From Betaproteobacteria bacterium (GTDB lineage Bacteria; Pseudomonadota; Gammaproteobacteria; Burkholderiales; SG8-39): a stretch of 33,609 bases of DNA. The notes beneath the pieces are model-generated. The model had not been told where the DNA came from, did not search any database, and saw only the letters and a list, made by a program, of their open reading frames with translations. The translations under genes were made by a program, and so were the position numbers. The DNA lies in assembly GCA_009693335.1 (NCBI GenBank), contig SHXK01000012.1:1-33609 (forward strand). Direction: 5' to 3'. Shown here in pieces: positions 1-7,026 of the stretch. The first letter of the stretch is position 1, and each line of letters opens with the position of its first letter.

Positions 1-521
1 CGGCGCTGGCGGGTCTGGGCTCGGTCGAGATCCTCATCAACAACGCGGGCGGCTCGCGCTCTTTCAAGTTGGATACCGCCGAAGAGCAGTGGCACGAGGC
101 GATGACGCTCAACTTCACGCGCCAGCGCCAACTCACCCACAAGTTGCTCGAGCAGATGATGGCGCGCCAGTGGGGCCGCATCGTAAACATCACGGGCAAG
201 AGCGAACCCGACGGTATCAACGGCGCTTTCTGCGCCAAAGCAGCGATGCATTCCTGGTCCAAGGGCCTGTCGCGCGAAGTGGGCAAGTACGGCATCACCT
301 CAAACTGCATCCCGCCCGGGCGCATCATCAGCGAACAGATCCTGCGCAACTACACGCCAGAACACCGCCAGTGGCAATCCGAGCACGAGATCCCGGTCGG
401 TGCGTACGGCCAGCCCGAGGATCTCGCCAACCTGGTTTGCTTCCTCGCCTCGCCGCGCGCGCGCTACATCACCGGGGCGGTGATTCCGGTGGATGGCGGA
501 TTAAGGAAGTATCAATTCTGA
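1..521 (+). CDS. Short-chain dehydrogenase/reductase-like protein, 5' truncated by window edge
   Basis: The reading frame is open from base 3, so the gene starts outside the window; the TTG at 69 in the ORF track is an internal Leu codon. The visible part covers the second half of a Rossmann SDR: the NNAG structural motif near the left edge, and a C-terminal end of the usual type (RYITGAVIPVDGG). The catalytic region is odd. Where classical SDRs have YxxxK, this protein reads GAFCAK, so lysine is present but the tyrosine position is alanine. The usual serine about 13 residues earlier is also not aligned. It may be a non-catalytic or divergent SDR, or use other chemistry. The stop lies 10 bp before the Bug receptor gene, which has its own GAGG ribosome site, so the two are probably co-transcribed. 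The substrate cannot be told from sequence. Confidence 0.85.
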   Translation, partial: ALAGLGSVEILINNAGGSRSFKLDTAEEQWHEAMTLNFTRQRQLTHKLLEQMMARQWGRIVNITGKSEPDGINGAFCAKAAMHSWSKGLSREVGKYGITSNCIPPGRIISEQILRNYTPEHRQWQSEHEIPVGAYGQPEDLANLVCFLASPRARYITGAVIPVDGGLRKYQF

Positions 522-531
522 AGAGGTTCGT

Positions 532-1488
532 ATGAAAGTCTGGTTTTTCCTGTTGCCGCTGTTTTTCCTCGGCATGGCACAAGCGCAAACCTATCCTGTC
601 AAGCCGATCCGCCTGGTGGTGCCTTTCGCCCCGGGCGGCAGCTCCTCGATTGTCGCGCGCGCCGTGGCGGCGGAGATGGAAAAGGGTCTGGGCCAGTCCA
701 TCGTCATCGACAACAAGCCGGGCGGCGGCGGCAACGTCGCGATGCTTGAGGTCGCCCGAGCCGACCCCGACGGCTACACGCTGATCATCGGGCACGTAGG
801 CTCGCTGGCGATGAACCCGTACATGTACGACAAGCTGCCCTACGATGTCGACAAGGACTTCGCGCCGATTTCCCTGCTGGCCCTAGTACCGGCAATTTTC
901 GTGGTGCACGAAAGTGTGCCCGCCAAAGACCTGCGCGAATTTGTCGCACTAGCGAAGAAAGAGCCGGGCAAGATGAACTACGGTAGCGCCGGCAACGGCT
1001 CGGCGGGACACCTCGCCATGGAATACCTGAAGCAGGCCACGGGCATCGACATCCAGCACGTTCCCTACAAGGGCACCGGCCCGAATGTCATCGACCTGGT
1101 TGCCGGACGCACCCAGGCCGCCGCCGCCGGCACCCCTCCGCTGATGCCGCATGTGAAGGCCGGCAAGTTGCGCGTGATCGCAGTCGGCACCCCGCAACGC
1201 CTGGCCACCCTGGCTGACGTGGCGACCGTGGCTGAGCAGGGCTACCCGGGCTTCGAGACCTCGCAGTGGTACGGCCTGAATGCACCAGCCAAAACTCCGG
1301 CTGCGGTTATTCAGCGCCTCGCCGCGGAGGCCGCCAAAGCGGCGCGGAGCCCCAAGGTGGTCGAACGTTTCGCGGCCGACGATGCGCAGGGCATCGGCTC
1401 GACGCCAGCCGAATACGCGGCCTTCGTGAAGCAAGAGCAGGCACGCTGGAGCAAGGTAGTCCGCGCAGCCAAGATCAAGGCGGATTAG
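532..1488 (+). CDS. Bug-family (TctC) periplasmic solute-binding receptor 1
   Basis: A 318-residue exported receptor of the tripartite tricarboxylate transporter (TTT) family, which usually binds small carboxylates in the periplasm. It has a short signal peptide ending AQAQ, then the typical first strand of the mature protein (YPVKPIRLVVPFAPGG), an NKPGGGGN loop and a PDGYT motif. Length matches the family (about 320). In the PGGxxD segment this copy has serine (PGGSSS) where the other four receptors in the window have aspartate, so its ligand may differ. The start is supported by GAGG upstream of the ATG. The stop codon abuts the ATG of the TcuA-like flavoprotein, which points to an operon and suggests the receptor brings in the substrate of that enzyme. 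No TctA or TctB membrane subunit is in the window. Confidence 0.93.
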   Translation: MKVWFFLLPLFFLGMAQAQTYPVKPIRLVVPFAPGGSSSIVARAVAAEMEKGLGQSIVIDNKPGGGGNVAMLEVARADPDGYTLIIGHVGSLAMNPYMYDKLPYDVDKDFAPISLLALVPAIFVVHESVPAKDLREFVALAKKEPGKMNYGSAGNGSAGHLAMEYLKQATGIDIQHVPYKGTGPNVIDLVAGRTQAAAAGTPPLMPHVKAGKLRVIAVGTPQRLATLADVATVAEQGYPGFETSQWYGLNAPAKTPAAVIQRLAAEAAKAARSPKVVERFAADDAQGIGSTPAEYAAFVKQEQARWSKVVRAAKIKAD

Positions 1489-2991
1489 ATGAGCGAATTG
1501 TCAACGCAGTGGGATGTGATCGTCGTGGGCGCAGGCAACGCCGCGCTGTGTGCGGCGCTGGCGGCGTCCGAAAACAAAAAGAAAATTCTCGTTCTGGAGC
1601 GCGCCCCGGAAGCGGAGTCCGGCGGCAACTCGCGCTACACCGCGGGTCTGATGCGGGTGGCCTACGCGGGCGTGGAAGACCTCAAGCGGGTGATGCCGGA
1701 GCTAAGCGCGGCAGAGATCGAGCGCAGCGATTTCGGCACTTACACCGAGGCCCAGTTCCTGGACGACATGGGCCGCGTCACGGAGTACCGCTGCGACCCG
1801 GATCTGACCGAGCTGCTGGTGAAGCGCAGCCTCGACACCGTGGCGTGGATGCGCGCCAAGGGCGTGCGCTTCACCGCCGCCTGGGGCCGGCAAGCGTTCA
1901 ACATCGGTGGCCGCTTCAAGTTCTGGGGCGGGCTCACGGTGGAGGCGGTGGGCGGCGGCCCGGGGCTGGTGGAATCCCTCACCAACATTGCCCGGAAGAA
2001 CGGCATCGAAGTCTGGTGCCAAGCACGCGCGCTGGATTTGATCGTCGATGACGATGGAGTACAGGGGATACGCGTCAAACGCGAAGGCAAGACCCTGGAG
2101 CTCAAGACCAATGCAGTGGTCCTCGCCGCCGGCGGCTTTCAGTCCGACCCCGAGCAGCGCACGCGCTACCTGGGGCCAGGCTGGGAGCTGGCCAAGGTGC
2201 GCGGCACGCGCTTTAACACCGGCGACGGGATACGCATGGCGCTTGCCGCGGGTGCGGCGGCCACCGGCAACTGGTCGGGTTGCCACGCGGTGGCCTGGGA
2301 GCGCAACGCGCCCGAATTTGGCGACCTCGCCATCGGCGACCAGTTCCAGAAACACTCCTACCCCTGGGGCATCTACCTCAACGCCGAGGGCAAGCGTTTC
2401 GTGGACGAAGGGGCGGACTTCCGCAACTACACCTACGCCAAATATGGCCGGGTGATCCTGCAGCAGCCCGGCCAGTTCGCCTGGCAGATTTTCGACGCCA
2501 AGGTAAAGGCCCAACTGCGTGACGAGTACAAGATCAAGCAGGTCACCAAGCGGGTGGGCAACACGCTGGAAGAACTGTGCCAGAACCTGGAGGACACCAA
2601 CCAGGAAGCTGCGCTCAAGGAAATCCAAGCCTACAACCTGGCCGTGCGCACCGAGATCCCTTTCAATCCCAACCTCAAAGATGGACGCTGCACCATCGGC
2701 CTGGACATCAATAAATCCAACTGGGCCAATGCCCTCGACACTCCGCCCTTTGAGGCCTATGCGGTGACCTGCGGCATCACTTTCAGCTTTGGCGGTCTGA
2801 AGATCAACACCGACGCCCAGGTGATCTCCTCCGACGGCGCGCCTATCCCCGGCCTCTACGCCGCGGGCGAGCTGGTCGGCGGCATCTTCTATTTCAACTA
2901 TCCGGGCGGAACAGGACTTACGAACGGCTCGGTGTTCGGCAAGATCGCGGGTGAAAACGCGGCGCGTACTGCGGCTACGCGCGCCACATGA
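1489..2991 (+). CDS. FAD-dependent dehydrogenase of the fumarate reductase / tricarballylate dehydrogenase (TcuA) family
   Basis: A 500-residue flavoprotein. It opens with an FAD-binding Rossmann motif (VIVVGAGNAALCAALAA), in which the variant GxGNAA is typical of TcuA-like enzymes, then SGGNSRYTAG, which is also characteristic of that branch. The C-terminal part has GLKINTDAQV and GLYAAGELVGG, the closing FAD-contact region of fumarate reductase/succinate dehydrogenase flavoproteins. In Salmonella TcuA oxidises tricarballylate to cis-aconitate and passes electrons to TcuB; no TcuB-like gene is present here, so the electron acceptor is unknown and tricarballylate is only one possible substrate. 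The ATG follows the stop codon of the Bug receptor directly. The 3' end overlaps a possible 13-codon ORF. Family assignment is firm; substrate is inference. Confidence 0.88.
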   Translation: MSELSTQWDVIVVGAGNAALCAALAASENKKKILVLERAPEAESGGNSRYTAGLMRVAYAGVEDLKRVMPELSAAEIERSDFGTYTEAQFLDDMGRVTEYRCDPDLTELLVKRSLDTVAWMRAKGVRFTAAWGRQAFNIGGRFKFWGGLTVEAVGGGPGLVESLTNIARKNGIEVWCQARALDLIVDDDGVQGIRVKREGKTLELKTNAVVLAAGGFQSDPEQRTRYLGPGWELAKVRGTRFNTGDGIRMALAAGAAATGNWSGCHAVAWERNAPEFGDLAIGDQFQKHSYPWGIYLNAEGKRFVDEGADFRNYTYAKYGRVILQQPGQFAWQIFDAKVKAQLRDEYKIKQVTKRVGNTLEELCQNLEDTNQEAALKEIQAYNLAVRTEIPFNPNLKDGRCTIGLDINKSNWANALDTPPFEAYAVTCGITFSFGGLKINTDAQVISSDGAPIPGLYAAGELVGGIFYFNYPGGTGLTNGSVFGKIAGENAARTAATRAT

Positions 2992-3025
2992 CCGAGCATT
3001 TCGATCGTATCGTCCTGCGGCGCAC

Positions 3026-3796
3026 TTGAAGAAGACGCTGCCGACCCTGTTCCTGTCGCACGGCTCGCCGATGCACGCGCTCCAGCCGGGCGAGGTGCGC
3101 CACGTCTGGGAGAAGCTCGCACGTGGGCTGCCGCGCCCGCAAGCGGTGCTGATCGCCTCGGCGCACTGGGAGACGAAAATTGCCACCCTCACCGCCAGCG
3201 AAAAACCGGAAACCATCCACGACTTTTATGGTTTTCCCAAGCCGCTCTACCAGATCCAATACCCCGCCCCGGGCGCGCCGGAGCTCGCCGCTCGCGCTGT
3301 TGAACTTCTTGGGCAGAAAAACATCCCGGCGGCTACCGATCCCGGTCGCGGGCTCGACCACGGCGCCTGGTCCCCTTTGCTCTACCTGTATCCGCAAGCG
3401 GATGTGCCGGTGGTGCAGATCTCGGTGCAAACCGGACTCGGGCCTAAGCACCATCTTGAGCTCGGCCGCGCGCTCGCGCCGCTCGCCGACGAAGGCGTGC
3501 TGATCCTTGGCTCTGGCCACTTGACCCACAACCTCGGCGACCGCAGCAATGGCGAACCGACGGCCTACGCGCGCGAATTCCAGGATTGGGTCAAGCAGCG
3601 CATCGACCGGCATGCGCTCGATGAGCTTGCCGACTACCGCAAGCTCACGCCGAATGGCGTGCGCGCGCATCCCACCGACGAGCATTTCCTGCCACTGTTC
3701 GTCGCCCTGGGCGCGGCGCGCCAGGACTACCAGGCCGAACGCCTCTACGACGGCATCGAGATGGGGGCGCTGGCGATGGACGCTTACCTGTTCTGA
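3026..3796 (+). CDS. DODA-type extradiol aromatic ring-opening dioxygenase (LigB superfamily, YgiD-like)
   Basis: Predicted non-haem metal dioxygenase that cleaves catecholic rings; the Escherichia coli relative YgiD acts on L-DOPA in vitro. The protein begins TLPTLFLSHGSPMHAL, the standard N-terminus of the family, and carries the expected histidines in SHGSP, SAHWE, LDHGAWSPL and GHLTHNLG. The ORF track begins at GTG 2951 inside the upstream gene and adds about 25 unlikely residues, so I place the start at TTG 3026, giving 256 residues, close to YgiD (about 260). There is no good Shine-Dalgarno before the TTG; translation may be coupled to upstream reading. It follows the TcuA-like gene by 34 bp and precedes the next gene by 6 bp, so it belongs to the same operon. 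The real substrate is unknown. The exact start is the weakest point. Confidence 0.87.
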   Translation: MKKTLPTLFLSHGSPMHALQPGEVRHVWEKLARGLPRPQAVLIASAHWETKIATLTASEKPETIHDFYGFPKPLYQIQYPAPGAPELAARAVELLGQKNIPAATDPGRGLDHGAWSPLLYLYPQADVPVVQISVQTGLGPKHHLELGRALAPLADEGVLILGSGHLTHNLGDRSNGEPTAYAREFQDWVKQRIDRHALDELADYRKLTPNGVRAHPTDEHFLPLFVALGAARQDYQAERLYDGIEMGALAMDAYLF

Positions 3797-3802
3797 ATAC
3801 CG

Positions 3803-4453
3803 ATGACCAAAATAAAAAAAGCCAGCCGCGAAATGCTCGGGCTTAGCAAGGGCGAATACGCCACCTTGCGCCGCCTGCGCACCCCGGAGAAGATCCAGGA
3901 CTTCCTGCATCGTCTGCAGCAGAACTTCGAGCGCAACGGCGAGACCAGCCATTCCGTGCGCGTGGTGCTCAGAGAACGGCGCGCGCATTGCATCGAGGGC
4001 GCGACCGTCGCCGCCTGCGCGCTCTGGATCCACGGCGAACCGCCGCTGCTGCTGGATTTCCAGGCGGTGCACGATTTCGATCACGTGGTCGCGGTCTTCC
4101 GGCGCAATGGCCGCTGGGGTGCAATCTCCAAGACCAACGCCATCGGCCTGCGCTGGCGCGACCCGGTGTACCGGACGCTGCGAGAGCTGGCGATGTCCTA
4201 CCTGCACGAGTACTACAACGGGCGCTACCGCAAAACCCTGCGTACCTACTCGCGCCCCTACGACCTCAGAAGAATGAAGCCGGAAACTTGGGTAACCGCC
4301 GAAAACGGCGCCTGGGATCTGGTCACCGCGCTGGAAGACACGCGGCACTACCAGCTGATGACCCACGCTCAGGCGCGCAGCCTCCTGCGCCGAGACCCGT
4401 TTGAGCGCTCGCTAGGGAACCTGCTGCAATACAAAGATCCCAGGAAACGCTGA
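3803..4453 (+). CDS. Conserved hypothetical protein, possible transglutaminase-like cysteine protein
   Basis: A 216-residue protein that I cannot assign to a named family with certainty. It has no signal peptide or membrane segment and is rich in Arg and Lys, with a basic N-terminus (MTKIKKASREM). The central part has a cysteine in RRAHCIEGA, then about 30 residues later a histidine in FDHVVAVF followed by NGRWGAISKTN. This order, Cys then His then a polar residue after a short hairpin, resembles the transglutaminase/cysteine protease core, and would fit a soluble enzyme, but that is a pattern-based guess. The start lies 6 bp after the dioxygenase stop, so it is probably the last gene of the operon. 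It ends just before a perfect palindrome and faces the convergent Bug gene. Coding status is well supported by context; function is not. Confidence 0.75.
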   Translation: MTKIKKASREMLGLSKGEYATLRRLRTPEKIQDFLHRLQQNFERNGETSHSVRVVLRERRAHCIEGATVAACALWIHGEPPLLLDFQAVHDFDHVVAVFRRNGRWGAISKTNAIGLRWRDPVYRTLRELAMSYLHEYYNGRYRKTLRTYSRPYDLRRMKPETWVTAENGAWDLVTALEDTRHYQLMTHAQARSLLRRDPFERSLGNLLQYKDPRKR

Positions 4454-4456
4454 GAA

Positions 4457-4476
4457 GGAACGCACTCGTGCGTTCC
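4457..4476. repeat. Palindromic intergenic repeat, copy 1 (inverted orientation)
   Basis: GGAACGCACTCGTGCGTTCC is a perfect 9-bp inverted repeat around a 2-bp centre. It sits between two convergent genes. The core AACGCAC-TC-GTGCGTT is the reverse complement of the core found twice at 10832-10869. No T-run follows, so it is not a classical intrinsic terminator, although it could fold in RNA from both sides. Confidence 0.75.
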
Positions 4477-4480
4477 AGTC

Positions 4481-5452
4481 CTACTTCACCGCGACTTTGC
4501 CGATTTTTTCCACGGCGACCTTGAGCCGCGCTGCATCCTGGGCCAGAAAAGTGGCGAATGCGGGCGCATCGAGATAGCTGATCGGCGTCTGCACTTTCTC
4601 CATCGCGCCCTTGAACGCCGGATCGATGACGGCGGCGCGCAGCGCATCGCGCAGACGCGCGATCAAGGGCGCCGGGGTCGCTGCGGGCGCGAAGACCCCC
4701 GACCAGATGTAGAACTCGACATCCTGGAAACCCAGTTCCTTGAAGGTTGGCAATTCGGGCATCAGCGGCAGGCGCTTGTCGCCCCAGCCCGCCAGCGCGC
4801 GCATCTTGCCGCCCTTGATCTGGCCGATGGCTGCCGCGGGTCCGGAAGCCAACGCATGGACCTGACCGCCAAGCAACGCGGCGACCGCCGGCCCGCCGCC
4901 TTGATAGGGTATATGGAACATCTTGATGCCGGCTGCACTGGCAAACATTTCCATGGCTACGTGCAAGGTGCCGTACACGCCCGACGAGGAGTAGTTCATG
5001 CGCTCGGGATAGGCTTTCGCCGAAGCAATGAAATCCTGGATCGTCTTGTACGGGCCGTCGGCCGCCACCACCAGCACGGTGGGATCGGCGGTGACCAGCG
5101 CAATGGGCGCGAAGTCCGAGAGCTGGTAGGGCGCCGGACGGCCGTTGATCGGGTCGGACACCGGGAAGATCGAGATCGATGACAGCGACATGAGGATGGT
5201 ATAGCCGTCTGGCGCCGCTTTCGCTGCCGCCGTGGTGCCCACCGCCCCGCCGGCGCCCGGCCGGTTCAACACCAGTATCGGCTGTTTGAGCGTTTTTTCC
5301 ATCGCCACAGCCAGCGGCCGACCGACGATGTCGGCAACGCCGCCGGGCGGGAATGCCACCACCATGCTGATGGGTTTGGTAGGCCAGGCGTCCTGGGCCT
5401 GCAGGCCGGACGCAAACAGGGCAAGGCTGACAAGTGCGTAAATCCTGAACAT
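4481..5452 (-). CDS. Bug-family (TctC) periplasmic solute-binding receptor 2
   Basis: A 323-residue TTT receptor. I use the ATG at 5452, giving MFRIYALVSLALFASGLQAQ as signal peptide, rather than the 97-residue longer ORF start at 5743. GGAGG lies about 8 bases upstream of this ATG on the minus strand and decides the start. The mature protein begins AWPTKPISMVVAFPPGGVAD, including the conserved Asp of the PGGxxD segment, and continues with NRPGAGG and PDGYT. Predicted to bind a small carboxylate in the periplasm. It stands alone: convergent with the operon to its left and divergent from msrB to its right, with no TctA or TctB gene. A 17-bp tandem repeat lies in its upstream region and may be an operator shared with msrB. 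Ligand unknown. Confidence 0.92.
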   Translation of the reverse strand: MFRIYALVSLALFASGLQAQDAWPTKPISMVVAFPPGGVADIVGRPLAVAMEKTLKQPILVLNRPGAGGAVGTTAAAKAAPDGYTILMSLSSISIFPVSDPINGRPAPYQLSDFAPIALVTADPTVLVVAADGPYKTIQDFIASAKAYPERMNYSSSGVYGTLHVAMEMFASAAGIKMFHIPYQGGGPAVAALLGGQVHALASGPAAAIGQIKGGKMRALAGWGDKRLPLMPELPTFKELGFQDVEFYIWSGVFAPAATPAPLIARLRDALRAAVIDPAFKGAMEKVQTPISYLDAPAFATFLAQDAARLKVAVEKIGKVAVK

Positions 5453-5496
5453 GGGCAATTCCTCCTGTGGCGCATCATCGCATCCCTGCCACAGTC

Positions 5497-5530
5497 GTGT
5501 AAAACCCCATCCCGTGTAAGACCCCATCCC
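5497..5530. repeat. 17-bp tandem direct repeat in a divergent promoter region
   Basis: Two head-to-tail copies of GTGTAAAACCCCATCCC (second copy has G for one A) lie between the divergent starts of the Bug receptor and msrB. Position and exact spacing suggest a binding site for a regulator, but no adjacent regulator gene is present. A simple slippage duplication is the alternative. Confidence 0.7.
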
Positions 5531-5573
5531 CTTATGCCGGACTATCGGGGATAATCGCCGAAAGGAGGAAGGT

Positions 5574-6116
5574 ATGAAGCGCCGCGCCCTGCTCACGTTC
5601 CTTGCCTTGGGACCCTTCTTCACGCAGGTCCATGCCCAGATTAAGACCATGAAAGGGATCAAGGAGATGCAAGACAACTGGAAAAGCCTGCTCGCGCCAG
5701 GCACCGAGGTCCCGAACGCAACTGACCCGCTCAAGCTTTCCAAGGACGAATGGAAAAAGCGCCTGCAGCCCGCCGCCTACCAGGTGCTGCGCGAGGAAGG
5801 CACCGAGCGGGCCGGCAGCAGCCCGCTAGACCGCGAGAAGCGGCCGGGGGTGTTCGCCTGTGCCGGTTGCGGCCTGCCGGTGTTTACTTCCGAGATGAAA
5901 TTCGACAGCGGCACCGACTGGCCGTCTTTCTTCACCTTCATCCCGGGAGCGTTCCTCACCAAGACCGACTTCAAGATCATCTACCCGCGCACCGAGTACC
6001 ACTGCGCGCGCTGTGGCGGCCACCACGGGCACGTCTTCGATGACGGCCCGGCGCCTACCGGCAAGCGCTATTGCAACAACGGCGTGGCCTTGAAGTTCAT
6101 TCCGCAGAAGACTTGA
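5574..6116 (+). CDS. msrB: Peptide-methionine (R)-S-oxide reductase, exported form
   Basis: MsrB reduces the R-epimer of methionine sulfoxide in oxidised proteins. The 180-residue product has an N-terminal hydrophobic segment with two arginines (MKRRALLTFLALGPFF) ending near VHAQ, which suggests export by Sec or possibly Tat. The catalytic domain starts around residue 60 (LSKDEWKKRL) and has both zinc-binding CxxC pairs (CAGC and CARC), the FDSGTDWPSF motif and the C-terminal catalytic cysteine in KRYCNNGVALKF. A strong AAAGGAGGAAGG site precedes the ATG. The gene is divergent from the Bug receptor, and its 3' end overlaps the convergent mlaF-like gene by 20 bp. A periplasmic MsrB would repair envelope proteins. 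Identification is firm; the export route is inferred. Confidence 0.95.
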   Translation: MKRRALLTFLALGPFFTQVHAQIKTMKGIKEMQDNWKSLLAPGTEVPNATDPLKLSKDEWKKRLQPAAYQVLREEGTERAGSSPLDREKRPGVFACAGCGLPVFTSEMKFDSGTDWPSFFTFIPGAFLTKTDFKIIYPRTEYHCARCGGHHGHVFDDGPAPTGKRYCNNGVALKFIPQKT

Positions 6117-6915
6117 TATTGAGCTCCTCGGCCAGCGGCTTGGCCGGGAAGTGGAAACGCACCGGCCCGTCGGGCAGCGCTTTCAGAAACTGCTTCAGGT
6201 AAGGATCGTCCGAGGCGAGCAGTTCCTCGGGCGTACCCTCGCCCATCAGCTTACCGTCCGCGATCACGTAGAGGTAGTCCACCAGCCTGAGCGACTCGGA
6301 AACGTCGTAGGTGACGACGATCGAGGTGAGGCCAAGGGCGTCGTTTAGTTTCCGGATCAGCGTGGCGATCACATTGAGCGAGATCGGATCGAGGCCGGCG
6401 AAAGGCTCGTCGTACATTGCCAGCAGCGGGTCGGTGGCGATGGCCCGCGCCAGCGCCACGCGGCGGGTCATGCCGCCGGAAAGCTCGCCCGGCATCATGT
6501 CGCGGGCGCCGCGCAGACCCACGGCGTCCAGCTTCATCAGCACCAGCGAACGGATCAGCTCCTCGGGCAGGTCGTGGTGCTCGCGGATCGCGAAAGCAAT
6601 GTTCTCGAACACCGACAGGTCGGTAAACAGTCCACTCGCCTGGAACATCATCCCCATCTTGCGCCGCAGGGCGTAGAGATCGTCGGTGGCAAGCTTGTGC
6701 ACCAGTTTGCCAGCCACCCGAATCCAGCCACGCGCCGGCGCCAGTTGGCCGCCGATCAGCTTGAGCAACGTGGATTTGCCGCTGCCGCTGCCGCCGAGGA
6801 TCGCCACCAACTTGCCGCGTGGAATCCTGAGCGACAGACCGCGCAGGATCGGCAGCTCGCCGTAGCTGAAATGTAGCTCGGAAATCTCGACGAGATCTGT
6901 GGCTGAGGAGAGCAT
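6097..6915 (-). CDS. MlaF-like ABC transporter ATPase with an altered H-loop
   Basis: A 272-residue ATPase of the MlaF/Ttg2A group, which normally drives phospholipid movement between outer and inner membrane with MlaE, MlaD and MlaB. I use the ATG at 6915 instead of the upstream ORF start at 7254. Visible motifs: Walker A GGSGSGKST (about 41-49), Q-loop MMFQASGLF, signature LSGGMTRRVALARA, Walker B LLAMYDEPFAGLDP. The C-terminal PDGPVRFHFPA is typical of betaproteobacterial MlaF. The H-loop reads VVTYDVSES (about residue 203), where active ABC ATPases have VTHD; His has become Tyr, which one base change can explain. No mlaE, mlaD, mlaC or mlaB gene is adjacent: msrB is convergent and overlapping, and a toxin-antitoxin pair lies upstream. 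It may be a weakened or diverged paralogue. Confidence 0.88.
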   Translation of the reverse strand: MLSSATDLVEISELHFSYGELPILRGLSLRIPRGKLVAILGGSGSGKSTLLKLIGGQLAPARGWIRVAGKLVHKLATDDLYALRRKMGMMFQASGLFTDLSVFENIAFAIREHHDLPEELIRSLVLMKLDAVGLRGARDMMPGELSGGMTRRVALARAIATDPLLAMYDEPFAGLDPISLNVIATLIRKLNDALGLTSIVVTYDVSESLRLVDYLYVIADGKLMGEGTPEELLASDDPYLKQFLKALPDGPVRFHFPAKPLAEELNIKSSAE

Positions 6916-7001
6916 CTGAGGTGCTAGTTTAGCGCGAGCGGACGGACCCCACCCCACGCCGCCAGGAGCGCCTAGGCAGGAGCACCAGCGCCCGGCCCCC
7001 A

Positions 7002-7015
7002 ACCGTAAATACGGT
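7002..7015. promoter_or_regulatory. Short palindrome before vapB, possible autoregulatory operator
   Basis: ACCGTA-AA-TACGGT is a perfect 6-bp inverted repeat ending 11 bases before the antitoxin ATG and next to a TAATAT sequence that could be a -10 element. Antitoxins with ribbon-helix-helix domains usually bind such palindromes to repress their own operon. Binding is inferred. Confidence 0.5.
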
Positions 7016-7026
7016 AATATGGGAAC

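Noticed and set aside
1702-3216. 504-codon minus-strand ORF
   Set aside because: It lies antisense to the TcuA-like flavoprotein, which has clear family motifs. Long antisense frames are common at this GC content, and the translation shows no known motif.
2975-4366. 463-codon minus-strand ORF
   Set aside because: Antisense to the dioxygenase and the following gene; low-complexity, Arg- and Ala-rich translation without recognisable domains.
4457-4476. Intrinsic terminator
   Set aside because: The stem is perfect but no T-run follows on either strand, so a repeat element was preferred.
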